A DNA stretch of 64,000 bases from Leisingera sp. ANG1 (GCF_000203975.2 NZ_AFCF02000016.1:93571-157570), one strand, 5' to 3'; numbered from the stretch's first letter, positions 27,531-36,585 are shown. Numbers and translations: made by a program. The notes: generated by a model not told the origin, from the letters alone.

Positions 27531-28507
27531 TCTGCGGCCTCCTTGTGGTTCAGCCAGCAGGCAGCGTGGTGACCGTTCTTGAGCTGATCGAGCGGTGGGA
27601 CTTCCGCTGTGCAGCGCGGCATCGCCTGGTCGCAGCGGTCGCGGAAGATGCAGCCGCCGGGCAGGTTGGCGAGGTCCGGCACCTCTCCGGGGATCGTCGG
27701 CAGCACGCGGGCGCGCTCCTTGATGTGGCCCGGGTCGCAGTCGATCAGGCGGCGGGTGTAGGGGTGTTTGGGATCGTGGAAGATCTCGCGCACCTCGCCG
27801 CTTTCGACCACGGCGCCCGCATACATCACCACCACCCGGTCGCAAAGCTCTGCAATCACCCCCAGATGGTGCGAAATGAACAGGATGGCGCAGTTGAATT
27901 CCTGTTGCAGCTCCTGCAGGCGCTCGATGATCTGCACCTCCAGCGTGGCATCCAGCGCCGTGGTCGGCTCATCCGCGATCAGCAGGTCCGGTTCCGACAT
28001 CAGCGCCATGGCGATGGCGATGCGCTGGCGCATGCCGCCGGAGAATTCGTGCGGAAACTGCGCCAGCCGCGCCTCAGGGTCAGGGATGCCCACCGCGCCG
28101 AGCATCTGCGCTGCGCGGGCGCGTTTTTCAGCCTTGGACGCTTTGGAGCGGTGCTGGATATCCAGCATCTGCTGGCCGATGGACAGAACCGGGTTGTGGG
28201 TCTGCATCGGGTCCTGAAACACGATGGAGATATCGGCGCCGCGCAAGTTCCGCATCTTGCGTTCGGGCAATTGCAGCAAGTCTTCGCCCTTGAACCGCAC
28301 CGCGCCCTGACGGAACCGGGTGTTCGGCGCGGTCAATCGCAGAATCGAGGAGATCAGGGTGGACTTGCCGCAGCCCGATTCCCCGACGATGCCGACAATC
28401 TCGCCCTTGCGCACATCAAAGGAGATATCGCGCAGGGCCTTCAGATCACCGCGGGCGGTCTCATAGTCAACGCTGAGGCGGTCGATTTCCAACAAGCTTT
28501 CAGTCAT
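27527..28507 (-). CDS. Dipeptide/oligopeptide-type ABC transporter ATPase (DppD-like)
   Basis: A 326-residue ATPase. Walker A is GESGCGKST at 42-50, the signature is FSGGMRQRIAIAMAL, and Walker B is LLIADEPTTALD. The C-terminal CIFRDRCDQAMPRC pattern is typical of the oligo_HPY extension. It overlaps the permease gene upstream and the second ATPase gene downstream by four bases each, so translation is coupled. Confidence 0.94.
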   Translation of the reverse strand: MTESLLEIDRLSVDYETARGDLKALRDISFDVRKGEIVGIVGESGCGKSTLISSILRLTAPNTRFRQGAVRFKGEDLLQLPERKMRNLRGADISIVFQDPMQTHNPVLSIGQQMLDIQHRSKASKAEKRARAAQMLGAVGIPDPEARLAQFPHEFSGGMRQRIAIAMALMSEPDLLIADEPTTALDATLEVQIIERLQELQQEFNCAILFISHHLGVIAELCDRVVVMYAGAVVESGEVREIFHDPKHPYTRRLIDCDPGHIKERARVLPTIPGEVPDLANLPGGCIFRDRCDQAMPRCTAEVPPLDQLKNGHHAACWLNHKEAAE

Positions 28508-29361
28508 CGCTGTTTCCTCAATTTGGGGTCAACCACGTCGCGCAGGGACTCGCCCAGGAAGGTGAAGCCAAGGGTTGCCAGGATGATCGGCAGCCCGCCG
28601 CCCACCACCAACCAAGGGGTTTGGCGGATCAGCGAATAGCCGTCCTTCAGCAGTGCGCCCCAGCTGGGTGTCGGCGGTTTCACCCCGAGGCCGAGGAAGG
28701 ACAGCCCCGCCTCCAGCGCGATCACGGTGGGAATGTCCATCGCCGCCAGCACCGCCAGAACGCCGACGATATTGGGCAGCATGTGCACGCCCAGAATACG
28801 CTTCATGCTGGCACCCATGGAGCGTTCGGCCAGGATGAACTCGGAATTGCGCAAGGTCAGCGTCTGGGTCCGCGCCACCCGGCCATAGGTCGGGATCGAG
28901 GTCGCCATCACCACAAACACCACAGTTTGCAGGCTTGGCCCCACCAACGCGACCACCGCCAGGGCAAACATCACGGTGGGAAAGGAGCGGATGGTGTCAA
29001 AGAACAGCATCAAGAGGTTGTCGAGCCATTTCGGCCCGTAACCGGCGATCATGCCCAGCGTCAGGCCAATGGCCATGGCGCCGAAGACAGCCGGCAGGGC
29101 AACCTGCAGCGCCACCTGGCCGCCCGCAATCACGCGGGAAAACGTGTCGCGGCCCAGCTGGTCGGTGCCCAGAAGATGGGTCCATGACGGTCCCTGAAGC
29201 CGGTCCTTGATGTTCATGCCAACCGGATCGAAGGGCACGATCCAATAGGCAAAGATGGCGCAGAACACGATGGTGCCGACGATGATCAGCCCCATCAGCC
29301 CCAGCGGGTCGCGGGCGACGCCGTGGATGATCTGGCCCAGTTCGGAACGGGATTTTGCCAT
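28504..29361 (-). CDS. Dipeptide-type ABC transporter permease (DppC-like)
   Basis: A 285-residue inner-membrane permease of BPD_transp_1 type. An N-terminal OppC-like segment (GLMGLIIVGTIVFCAIFAYWI) is followed by LLGTDQLGRDTFSRVIAGGQVAL, a hallmark of DppC/OppC. The EAA loop is SEFILAERSMGASMKRILGVHMLPN. It pairs with the DppB-like gene 14 bases upstream. Confidence 0.94.
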   Translation of the reverse strand: MAKSRSELGQIIHGVARDPLGLMGLIIVGTIVFCAIFAYWIVPFDPVGMNIKDRLQGPSWTHLLGTDQLGRDTFSRVIAGGQVALQVALPAVFGAMAIGLTLGMIAGYGPKWLDNLLMLFFDTIRSFPTVMFALAVVALVGPSLQTVVFVVMATSIPTYGRVARTQTLTLRNSEFILAERSMGASMKRILGVHMLPNIVGVLAVLAAMDIPTVIALEAGLSFLGLGVKPPTPSWGALLKDGYSLIRQTPWLVVGGGLPIILATLGFTFLGESLRDVVDPKLRKQR

Positions 29362-29375
29362 ATCTCACGCCCTCC

Positions 29376-30314
29376 TTATGCTGCTGTGCGGGCGCGGGGA
29401 TCGAGCCAGGCGTTAATCAGGTCGGCCAGCGCGGTGGAGACCACAAACAGGCCGGTCGAGATCAGCACCGATCCCATCACGATCGGGTAGTTGCGGGTGG
29501 TGATGCTGTCGATAACCAGCTTGCCAAGGCCGGGGCGGGCAAAGACGATTTCGGCAAAGACGGCAGAGGACAAAAGGAAACCCATGCCGACGCCGATCAC
29601 CGTGACCACCGGCAGGATGGCGATGCGCAGCGCATAGACCATCACAACCCGGCGTTCATGAATGCCAAAGGCGCGGGCGGTGCGGATGTGGCTCTCGCCC
29701 ATTACCTCCAGCATCGAGGCGCGCACCAGCCGGGCGATATAGCCGACCCAGCTGAGGCCGATGGCAAAGGCGGGCAGCACCAGGTGGTCAAGGCGGCCCC
29801 AGAAACCCTCGCCTGCGCCGATGGCCGGGAACCATTGCAGGTTCACCGCAAAGATCAGCAGCGATAGCAGCGCGACCACAAAGGCGGGCGCGGCAACGAA
29901 GCTCACCGAAATGGCCGCGGTAATCCTGTCGATCAGCGTATTGGGGTGCGCGGCAGCATAGGCGCCAAGCGCGATGCCCAGAGTGGCGGACCAGGCGATT
30001 GACCCCAGGATCAGCCACAGGGTGTGCGGCAGCTGTTCAAAGACAATGGCCGTCACCGAGCGGCCCGAGAACACGTCGATCCCCAGGTCGCCCTGCATCA
30101 GGTTGCCGTAGAAGATCAGCAGCTGTTTCCAGATAGGCTGGTCCAGCGCCAGTTCCGCCGTCAGCCGCGCCTGCAGCTCTGGCGTGGCGCGCGGGCCCAG
30201 CATGATCTGGACCGGATCGCCGGGCACGGCGCGGATCATCAGGAACATGACGGTGACCGCCACGATCAGGATCAGCAGTGCCAGCCCGAACCGCCGGATT
30301 GCATAAAGTAACAT
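29376..30314 (-). CDS. Dipeptide-type ABC transporter permease (DppB-like)
   Basis: A 312-residue permease. It starts MLLYAIRRFGLALLILIVAV, a typical DppB first helix, and continues with FLMIRAVPGDPVQIMLG. The EAA loop reads GESHIRTARAFGIHERRVVMVYALRIA. I choose the start at 30314 because AAGGGAG lies upstream at suitable distance. A hairpin separates it from the binding-protein gene. It forms the channel with the DppC-like protein. Confidence 0.94.
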   Translation of the reverse strand: MLLYAIRRFGLALLILIVAVTVMFLMIRAVPGDPVQIMLGPRATPELQARLTAELALDQPIWKQLLIFYGNLMQGDLGIDVFSGRSVTAIVFEQLPHTLWLILGSIAWSATLGIALGAYAAAHPNTLIDRITAAISVSFVAAPAFVVALLSLLIFAVNLQWFPAIGAGEGFWGRLDHLVLPAFAIGLSWVGYIARLVRASMLEVMGESHIRTARAFGIHERRVVMVYALRIAILPVVTVIGVGMGFLLSSAVFAEIVFARPGLGKLVIDSITTRNYPIVMGSVLISTGLFVVSTALADLINAWLDPRARTAA

Positions 30315-30390
30315 GGCCGCATGGCTCCCTTGTCTTCGCTGTGCGGATGAAAACGGCACGGCTGCGCCGCATATTGCAGCCGTGCCAGGT

Positions 30391-30416
30391 CAGGCCCGGG
30401 GGGAGGACCGGGCCTG
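30391..30416 (-). terminator. Hairpin after the ABC binding-protein gene
   Basis: CAGGCCCGG-N8-CCGGGCCTG is a perfect 9-base stem located 10 bases after the binding-protein stop codon (minus strand) and before the permease gene. It fits partial termination or mRNA protection that gives more binding protein than permease. Confidence 0.6.
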
Positions 30417-30425
30417 CGGGGAGTG

Positions 30426-31988
30426 TCAGGCCTTGCCGAAGTAGCGCAGCAGTGCCAGCCCGTCGGGCCGCAGCGCCGGCACCACGCCAGCCGAGTGGAT
30501 CACCGGCGTCGCCTCATGGGTCAGGAAGCGGTAGGCGCCGCTTTCCTCCATCAGATCCTGTGCCCGCCGGTACATCTCGTCTCGTTTCGCCTGGTCGGTC
30601 AGCTGCGAGGCCTCGGCATGGATCTTGTCGAACTCGTCGTTGCTGAACTGCTCCCAGTTCCAGTGGCCGACCTGTTCGGTGGTGAACCAGGAGGTCGCGT
30701 AGTAGGGATCAGGGGTCATCGAGTAGCGGTTCAGTACCAGCTGCAGATCCTCGTTGTCGGCGCTGGCCCAGAAGGCCCCGGATTCCAGCACGTTGACCTC
30801 AACCGTGATGCCGATCTGCGCCAGCGTGGCCTGGATCACCTGGGCGGCAGTGGTGAAGGTGGTCTTGTTCAGCGTGTCGAGCTTCAGCGTGACGTTGGTC
30901 TCACCGGATTCCGCCAGCAGCTCCGCCGCCTTGGCAAAATCGGCCTGCGGTGGAACCAGCGATTGCGGACGGTGGCCCGCCAGGCCCGGCGCGATGATGC
31001 CGGTCGAGGGCTCGACGGCACCGAAATAGGCAGCTTCCAGGACCGAGGGCACATCAATCGCGTGCTGGATCGCCTGACGCAGTTTCTTGTTCTGCAGCTT
31101 GGGGTGGTCCAGGTTCATGCCGAGCCATGCATAGTACAGCGACGGGTACTCCAGCAGCGTGCCGCCATTGGGCACACCAGCGCGGTAACGTTCGACAGAG
31201 CCCAGCGAGACACGGGTGAAATCCAGTTCCCCGGCTTCAAACGCGATTTCGGCGGTGTTCTCGTCGTCGATCGGCAGAATCTCGATGGTGTCCCAAGCGG
31301 GAGCTTCGCCCTTCCAGTTCGGGTTGCGCTTCAGCACGGTCTTTTCCTTGGGCGACCAGCTGTCGCGCAGGTAGGGGCCGGATTCCGCCAGCGGATCGGT
31401 GGTTGCCTTGCCGCCCGCGGCCTCCCAGGCCTTCTTCGACACGATGTTGCCGGTGATATAGGGCAGCGCAATGGACCACAGCGGCGCAAAGGGTTCCTTC
31501 AGCACGATGGTGCCTTCCCGCTCGCCGGTCACTTCGACGTGACTCAACGGGCCCATGTCGGGTTTGTTGGGGCTGTCGGTCGCCTCGTCCACGATTCGCT
31601 CAAAGCTGAATTTCACGTCCTCGGCGGTCATCGCGCCAAAACCGTTGGTGAATCCGATGTCGTCACGCAGCGCGAACTTGATGTGGGTCTCGTCGCCCTG
31701 CTCGATCATCGCGGCGGCATCCATCTGCCAGTCCCATTCGCGGCCCGGCTTGTACTGGATCAGCTTGTTGTAGATCGAGGCATGGATTTCCTCGTCGATC
31801 ACGCCTTTGGAAAACGCCGGGTCGATGCTTTGCATGTCGCCGTAGGAGCGCACCCGCAGGGTGCCATCCTCTGCCGCCATGGCGCGGCCGCCCAGCCCCA
31901 TCGGCAGCGCCGCCGCCGCCCCCAGCGCCGTGGCGCCCTTCAGAAATCCGCGGCGTCCCAGCGCCGTCTTGGTCCATTCGATCTTCAT
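30426..31988 (-). CDS. Dipeptide/oligopeptide-type ABC substrate-binding protein, Tat-exported
   Basis: A 520-residue SBP_bac_5-family protein. The N-terminus has a twin-arginine signal (GRRGFLKG at 11-18) followed by ATALGAAAALPMGLGGRAMAA. The mature part contains the family core FALRDDIGFTNGFGAMTAEDVKFSFERI and YYAWLGMNLDHPKLQNKKLRQAIQHAID. Tat export is less usual than Sec for this family but is common among Roseobacter homologues. It is the first gene of the seven-gene transporter/hydrolase operon. The ligand could be a peptide, an acylated amine or a cyclic amide, judging only from the downstream hydrolases. Confidence 0.93.
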   Translation of the reverse strand: MKIEWTKTALGRRGFLKGATALGAAAALPMGLGGRAMAAEDGTLRVRSYGDMQSIDPAFSKGVIDEEIHASIYNKLIQYKPGREWDWQMDAAAMIEQGDETHIKFALRDDIGFTNGFGAMTAEDVKFSFERIVDEATDSPNKPDMGPLSHVEVTGEREGTIVLKEPFAPLWSIALPYITGNIVSKKAWEAAGGKATTDPLAESGPYLRDSWSPKEKTVLKRNPNWKGEAPAWDTIEILPIDDENTAEIAFEAGELDFTRVSLGSVERYRAGVPNGGTLLEYPSLYYAWLGMNLDHPKLQNKKLRQAIQHAIDVPSVLEAAYFGAVEPSTGIIAPGLAGHRPQSLVPPQADFAKAAELLAESGETNVTLKLDTLNKTTFTTAAQVIQATLAQIGITVEVNVLESGAFWASADNEDLQLVLNRYSMTPDPYYATSWFTTEQVGHWNWEQFSNDEFDKIHAEASQLTDQAKRDEMYRRAQDLMEESGAYRFLTHEATPVIHSAGVVPALRPDGLALLRYFGKA

Positions 31989-32047
31989 TGTGTCCTCCCT
32001 TGGATCAGATCAGCTCCGCCTGAGCTCCTCCGCCTGCAAGCACCTCT

Positions 32048-32074
32048 CGGGGGCAGCCCCCGGCGGGCCTTTTT
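32048..32074 (+). terminator. Hairpin with T-run in leader of the HTH regulator
   Basis: CGGGGG-cag-CCCCCG at 32048-32062 is followed by GCGGGCC and a TTTTT run (32070-32074). No plus-strand gene ends before it, so it might be a leader attenuator of the regulator gene 139 bases on, or chance. Low confidence. Confidence 0.3.
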
Positions 32075-32212
32075 GCTGGTATTCTGGTTCCCCTGGCTCA
32101 GACGGCTTGGCACCAGAAGACGCCTGTTTCGCGGAACGTGGAATTGTGCAAACATGCGCGAAGCAGCGCGGTTTGCATCACAGCCGCGTCACTTTGCGAA
32201 GGGAAATGGGCG

Positions 32213-33016
32213 GTGTCCGAAAATTTTTCAGAAAACCTGCGTTCGCTCTGCGCCGAACACGGCAGCATTGCCCAGATCTGCCGCGAGGTTGGAATCAACC
32301 GTCAGCAGTTCAACCGCTACCTAAACGGCTCCAGCCTGCCCGCGGCTCACAACTTGCGCCGGATTGCCCGTTATTTCGACATTCCGGAAGCGCGGCTGTT
32401 TGCTCCGCAAGCGGAGTTCGAGGCACAGCTCAGCGATGCAGCGCGCTCGTCACCGCCGGGTCCAAGCGACAGTTTCCTGGAGCCGTTCCGCGGCCAGCAG
32501 CGCAATCTGAAGCGCTATCTGGGCTTTTATCATGCCTATTTCCGGACGCCCTCCTGGGGTGAGGGGATCTTCTGCTCCCTGACCCGTTTCTACGAAAAGG
32601 ATGGGTTTATCCTGTCGCGCAACCTGGAAATCGCTCATGATCCGGAGCAGAGCATCCGGCAAATCTCGCGCTACGAAGGCATGGTGACCCAGCGTGGAAA
32701 CCGGCTGTTCATCACCGAGCATGAGCGCGCCCATGAAGGCAGCGTGGCACAGACCATCCTGTTTTCCGCCCACCGGCAGCAGCTGAAATACTTGCGCGGC
32801 ATGACAATGGGGTTGGCCTGGCGCCCCTTCCCGCGGCCCTATGCGGCCAAGGCAATCTGGAAACGGCTGGATGAACGGGTCTCGGCACGCGAGGCGATTG
32901 CCGCCTGCGGCGTCTATCCGGTGCGGAGCACCCGGATAGACCCGACAGTGCGGAACTATCTGGCGACACCGGACAAGGAGGATTACCCGGAGATGTCCGG
33001 CAGCGTGCTGCTCTGA
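32213..33016 (+). CDS. XRE-type helix-turn-helix regulator with C-terminal effector-like domain
   Basis: A 267-residue protein. The N-terminal HTH reads SENFSENLRSLCAEHGSIAQ, then ICREVGINRQQFNRYLNGSSLPA and LRRIARYFDIPEARLF. The remaining 190 residues form a domain I cannot name, with FRGQQRNLKRYLGFYHAYFRTPSW and a repeated Arg/Tyr pattern. I choose the GTG start at 32213 because AAGGGA lies eight bases upstream and the protein then begins with the family-like SENFSENL; an ATG at 32138 would add 25 unlikely residues. It is divergent from the Dpp-type operon, which it probably regulates. Confidence 0.85.
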   Translation: MSENFSENLRSLCAEHGSIAQICREVGINRQQFNRYLNGSSLPAAHNLRRIARYFDIPEARLFAPQAEFEAQLSDAARSSPPGPSDSFLEPFRGQQRNLKRYLGFYHAYFRTPSWGEGIFCSLTRFYEKDGFILSRNLEIAHDPEQSIRQISRYEGMVTQRGNRLFITEHERAHEGSVAQTILFSAHRQQLKYLRGMTMGLAWRPFPRPYAAKAIWKRLDERVSAREAIAACGVYPVRSTRIDPTVRNYLATPDKEDYPEMSGSVLL

Positions 33017-33046
33017 GCAGTTCTGCCCCGCAAACGCCCCTGCGGG

Positions 33047-33106
33047 CCGGGCAAAACTTTTATGTAAAAGTTTTGGCAAATTCCTTGGCCAGGGAATTTG
33101 GCCCGG
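33047..33106. other. Composite two-hairpin element, probable bidirectional terminator
   Basis: An outer pair CCGGGC (33047-33052) / GCCCGG (33101-33106) encloses two hairpins. The first has arms AAAACTTTTA and TAAAAGTTTT around a TG centre (33053-33074). The second has CAAATTCC / GGAATTTG at 33077-33100 with an 8-base loop. The whole can fold as a three-way junction. It lies between convergent genes, so a terminator role fits; the paired layout is unusual. Confidence 0.6.
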
Positions 33107-33112
33107 GTCATT

Positions 33113-34810
33113 TCAGCGGTTTGTCTCTTCCAGGGCGTCCTCATCCTGCTCAGGCATTTCCTCGATCAGGCGTGTCTCCAGCAGCTGTCCGTTGCGGTAG
33201 AGCACGGGGGTGGCGACGGCGGCGATGTGGCTGTTGAACTCGCGCAGGGCCCGCAGCGTCTCCAGGTGGATGTCGGAGGTCTCGAAACTCTCCCGCCCGC
33301 CGTTTTGCAATCGGCTCAGGTGGCGCTTGCGGCTGTCATGCTCCATCCGTTTCAGCTCGGTCTTCTCCAGGCTCAAGAGCCGGGCGCTTTCCAGATCGTC
33401 GGAGATCAGCACATTGGAGGCCAGCTGCAGATTGGCCTGGATCGCCTCATGCATGCGGGTGATTTCCAGCCAGCCGTCCTTTGAAAAGCTGAGGCCCTTC
33501 TTGTTCATTTCGCCTGCCAGCACCGTCAGGCGCCGCGCCACCACGTCGCCCGCGGTCTCCAGCCGGATGGCGTATTCCATCAGGCTGCGGGCGGTCTTCA
33601 GCTCCGCCTTGCTGAACGCCTCTTCCGGGATTGCGGCCACATAGCGGCGGATGCCGGAGAGGCAGGCGTTGACCTCATCATCCATCCGCTGCACCGCCCT
33701 GATCTGCTCCTTGCTGCCGCCCTGATACAGCTCCAGCACCGGGCGGAACATGGCGCCGACCTGATCGGCCATCCGCAGCAATTCGCGCTTGAGGTTGGCC
33801 ACCGCCTGGGCCGGAGAGCCGTAGCTGCCCTGCTCCAGCGCGCTGGCCGCCCGCCCCGGCGCTGCGGTTCCGGCCTGTGCGGGCTCGGGAAAACTGCGCA
33901 TGAACAGCCCCTCCAGCGGGGTGCAGACCGGCAGCGCCAGCAGCAAGAGCGATGCGTTGAAGGCGAGATGCGCATTGACCAGCATCTGGCCGCCCTGCGG
34001 GTCACCCAGCCAGCCCTGGCGCAGCGCCAGATTGGCGCCGAACAGGCAAATCACCGCCCAGGTGCCGCGCAAGGCCAGGTTGGCATAGGGAATGCGCCGC
34101 GCCTTCAGCGCCATGCCGCGGCTGAGCCAGACCGGAATGAAGGCAGAGCCGAAATTGGCCCCCAGCACCAGCGACAGCCCGGCGGCAAAGGGGATGGCGC
34201 CGATCTGCACCAGGGTGACGCACATCAGGATCGCCGCGACGGAGGAATGCATCACAAAGGCCAGTGCGCCACCAACCAGGAAGGCGGTGATATAGTCGCG
34301 CGCCAGATAGCCCGCCACCGCAGGCAGAAAGGCGCTGTCGCGGATCGGGTCCATTGCCTCGCGCAGAAAGCGCAGCGAAATCAGGATGAAGGCGACACCC
34401 ATCAGGATCCGCCCCAGCTGGCGCGCCTTCTTGGCCTCGGTCTTGACGAACAGGTAGCCGCCGACCGCCAAAAGCACCGGCACCAGCCAGTCGAGCTTGA
34501 ACGACAGGATCTGGATGATCAGCGCCGAGCCGAGATCGCCGCCCAGCACAATCGCCAGCCCGGCGGGGAAGGCGAGATAGCCGCTGGCGGCAAAGCCGGA
34601 GGTCAAGAGCGCCACCGCGGCCGAGCTTTGCAGCACAATCGCCAGGATCAGCCCCATCAGCCCCGCCTGCAAATGGCTTTGGCGCCCAGTCAGCAGCCGC
34701 TGGAACGAGGCACCGTAGCTGCGCTCAATCCCGGTCCGCACCATCCGAACCGCATAAAGCAGCAGCATCGTCGCACCCGCAAGGCTGATCAGAAAAGTCA
34801 GTATTGCCAT
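33113..34810 (-). CDS. Na+/phosphate cotransporter-family protein with PhoU-like domain
   Basis: A 565-residue membrane protein. Two inverted membrane repeats carry the characteristic serine pairs, LQSSAAVALLT (61-65) and the related MHSSVAAILM, as in NptA/YjbB proteins. The part from about 330 to 540 is hydrophilic and helical, resembling PhoU repeats (LKRELLRMADQVGAMFRPVLEL, ARSLMEYAIRLETAGDVV). Family members move phosphate with sodium, and YjbB exports phosphate. It lies four bases after the inositol-phosphatase-like gene, which releases phosphate, so handling of that phosphate is plausible. Direction of transport is not evident. Confidence 0.92.
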   Translation of the reverse strand: MAILTFLISLAGATMLLLYAVRMVRTGIERSYGASFQRLLTGRQSHLQAGLMGLILAIVLQSSAAVALLTSGFAASGYLAFPAGLAIVLGGDLGSALIIQILSFKLDWLVPVLLAVGGYLFVKTEAKKARQLGRILMGVAFILISLRFLREAMDPIRDSAFLPAVAGYLARDYITAFLVGGALAFVMHSSVAAILMCVTLVQIGAIPFAAGLSLVLGANFGSAFIPVWLSRGMALKARRIPYANLALRGTWAVICLFGANLALRQGWLGDPQGGQMLVNAHLAFNASLLLLALPVCTPLEGLFMRSFPEPAQAGTAAPGRAASALEQGSYGSPAQAVANLKRELLRMADQVGAMFRPVLELYQGGSKEQIRAVQRMDDEVNACLSGIRRYVAAIPEEAFSKAELKTARSLMEYAIRLETAGDVVARRLTVLAGEMNKKGLSFSKDGWLEITRMHEAIQANLQLASNVLISDDLESARLLSLEKTELKRMEHDSRKRHLSRLQNGGRESFETSDIHLETLRALREFNSHIAAVATPVLYRNGQLLETRLIEEMPEQDEDALEETNR

Positions 34811-34814
34811 ATGG

Positions 34815-35588
34815 TTATCCTTTGATCAGCGCCAGCATCTCGGCGTGCAGCGCAGGCGTAGCTGCCGCAACCACCCTGCCATCAGATGCCAGATCCAGCG
34901 GCTGGCCGTTCCAATCGGTGATCATCCCTCCCGCGGCCTCGACCACTGCCGATACGGGCAGATAGTCATAAGGCTGAAGGTCATAGTCGATCACCGCATC
35001 CACATGCCCGGCCGCCAGCAGTGCATGCGGGTAGCAGTCATAGGCGAAACGCCGGGTCTGGCCCGCCTGCATCAGCCGGTTGAACAGCTCTGGATGATCG
35101 CGGTGGATCTTGTCGCCTTCATTCACATAGAGGACCGCTTGGTCCAGCCGGGTCTGTTCCGACACATGGATGGACTGCCCGTTCAAGGTGGCACCCTGGC
35201 CGCGCACCCCGAGATAGGTTTCTCCCAGCGCTGGCATGCCGATCACCCCTAGCTGCGGCACGCCGCCCTGCAGGAAACCCAGCAGGAAACCGAACAGCGG
35301 ATGCCCCGACAGGAACGAGCGGGTGCCGTCGATCGGGTCGATGATCCAGACCTCCGAGCGATCCGAGCCTGCAAAGCCGTGCTCCTCGCCAAAGATGCCG
35401 TGGTCCGGGAAGTGCTGCTCCAGATAGGCGCGTACCTCGCTCTCGACCGCCTTGTCGGCTTGGGTGACAGGGCTTTCATCTGCCTTGAACTCAATCCCCA
35501 GGCGGCCGCGGAAGTAGCCGCGCGCGGCCTCCGCGGCGATCCCAGCGATCCTCATGGCGTGGTCAGCATGGGTTTCTGTGGTGAGCAT
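34815..35588 (-). CDS. Inositol-monophosphatase/HisN-family phosphatase
   Basis: A 257-residue Mg-dependent phosphatase. Metal motifs are GEEHG at 67-71 and DPIDGTRSF at 84-92, with the late Asp in LQPYDYLP. The family includes inositol-1-phosphatase, histidinol-phosphatase (HisN) and 3'-phosphoadenosine phosphatases. The sequence resembles the HisN-like branch (LLGFLQGGVPQLGVIGMPALGETYLG), but I cannot decide the substrate. The start at 35588 is supported by GGAAGGAAAG. It is followed at four bases by the Na/Pi-family gene, so the two form an operon. Confidence 0.92.
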   Translation of the reverse strand: MLTTETHADHAMRIAGIAAEAARGYFRGRLGIEFKADESPVTQADKAVESEVRAYLEQHFPDHGIFGEEHGFAGSDRSEVWIIDPIDGTRSFLSGHPLFGFLLGFLQGGVPQLGVIGMPALGETYLGVRGQGATLNGQSIHVSEQTRLDQAVLYVNEGDKIHRDHPELFNRLMQAGQTRRFAYDCYPHALLAAGHVDAVIDYDLQPYDYLPVSAVVEAAGGMITDWNGQPLDLASDGRVVAAATPALHAEMLALIKG

Positions 35589-35681
35589 CGTTGCGGCTTT
35601 CCTTCCTGAGGCCGGAGACGTTGGCTCTGCGACCGGATTCACCGCCAGAATTTGTAAAAATGTGGGTTTCGTCAACATAAT

Positions 35682-35751
35682 ATCCCAAAAAATGACCGAA
35701 AAACCAAAGTTTCGCACCGAGAAAGTGCGTTTTCTGCGCAGCTTTTGGGAT
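35682..35751. promoter_or_regulatory. AT-rich leader with nested inverted repeats upstream of the phosphatase gene
   Basis: ATCCCAAAA (35682-35690) and TTTTGGGAT (35743-35751) are perfect arms 52 bases apart. Between them CGCAC-N7-GTGCG lies at 35713-35729, followed by TTTTC on the plus strand. The region separates the LuxR gene end from the phosphatase start and should contain both a terminator and a promoter. Which arm does what is open. Confidence 0.4.
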
Positions 35752-35779
35752 TTTGCGGGTTTGATGAGCCTGGATCGGG

Positions 35780-36577
35780 CTACCCGGCACCCGCCAGATG
35801 CCTTGTGGCCATCGAAAACAGCTCCGCCTGCGAAGCGATGCCCAGTTTGGAATAGGCGTGGTGGCGGTGGACCTTCACTGTGCCTTCGGCAATGCCGAGA
35901 TAGGCGGCGGCGGAGGGGGTTGAATGGCCCTGCAGGATCAGCTGCACGACCTCCCGCTCACGCGGGCTGAGCACACCGGTGCCGAAGGTCTGCATCCGGT
36001 CCTCCCAATCCGCAGGCTGATGGGCCGCGGTGGTGTCTTCGCTTTGACCCCACTGGCGCCGGATGGCTGCAGCAATCAGCGTGAAAACTGCATTCAGCCG
36101 TTCCGTGTCTGCTGCCTCAAATCTCTGCTGGCGGGCAAACCGGGCCAGGGAGACGATGAACCAGCGCTCTTTCCCGTCCTGCACCAGGATGCCGATTTCA
36201 TCGCTGATGCTGATCTTGCGGTAGAAGGCACGGTAGTATTCGGAGCGGTAGAATGCCTCTGGCGCCAGGTCCATTAGCCGGTAAGCGCCCGGGGTGCAGC
36301 CATTGCGGCAGGCCTGGTAAAGCGGGTCCAGCAGATAGGGGCCACTGGCGTAGAACTCCACCGTGATCGCTGCCTGCAGCTCATCTAGATCCTGATACAG
36401 CGGCACCGGCGGCTGCGCGCCCGCGTAATGCGAGATGACCATCGAATCAAAGCTGCAGCATTGCGACAGGATCTGCCGCAGCGCGCCGGGAAAGCGCTCC
36501 GTTGCGATGGATTCCGCCAGCGCCGTCATCGCCTTGGCCCAGCCAGCGGGCAGCGGCGGGAAGGTAGTGCCACTCAT
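35780..36577 (-). CDS. LuxR-family transcriptional regulator
   Basis: A 265-residue protein. The C-terminal HTH is LSPREREVVQLILQGHSTPS followed by AAYLGIAEGTVKVHRHHAYSKLG, the standard LuxR pattern. The N-terminal 180 residues do not look like a phospho-receiver. They could be a small-molecule domain, but I see no clear autoinducer-binding signature. I prefer the ATG at 36577; a TTG four codons upstream is also possible. It is divergent from the agmatinase gene, and a 20-base palindrome lies right in front of its start, suggesting autoregulation and control of the agmatinase unit. Confidence 0.92.
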   Translation of the reverse strand: MSGTTFPPLPAGWAKAMTALAESIATERFPGALRQILSQCCSFDSMVISHYAGAQPPVPLYQDLDELQAAITVEFYASGPYLLDPLYQACRNGCTPGAYRLMDLAPEAFYRSEYYRAFYRKISISDEIGILVQDGKERWFIVSLARFARQQRFEAADTERLNAVFTLIAAAIRRQWGQSEDTTAAHQPADWEDRMQTFGTGVLSPREREVVQLILQGHSTPSAAAYLGIAEGTVKVHRHHAYSKLGIASQAELFSMATRHLAGAG

Positions 36578-36585
36578 GCCTATAC

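Noticed and set aside
27545..28639. 364-residue plus-strand open frame
   Set aside because: Antisense to the DppD-like ATPase with intact Walker and signature motifs; no ribosome site or domain of its own.
30423..32324. 633-residue plus-strand open frame
   Set aside because: It lies antisense to the Tat-exported binding-protein gene, which has full family motifs. Long antisense frames are expected in GC-rich DNA, and the product has no recognisable domain.
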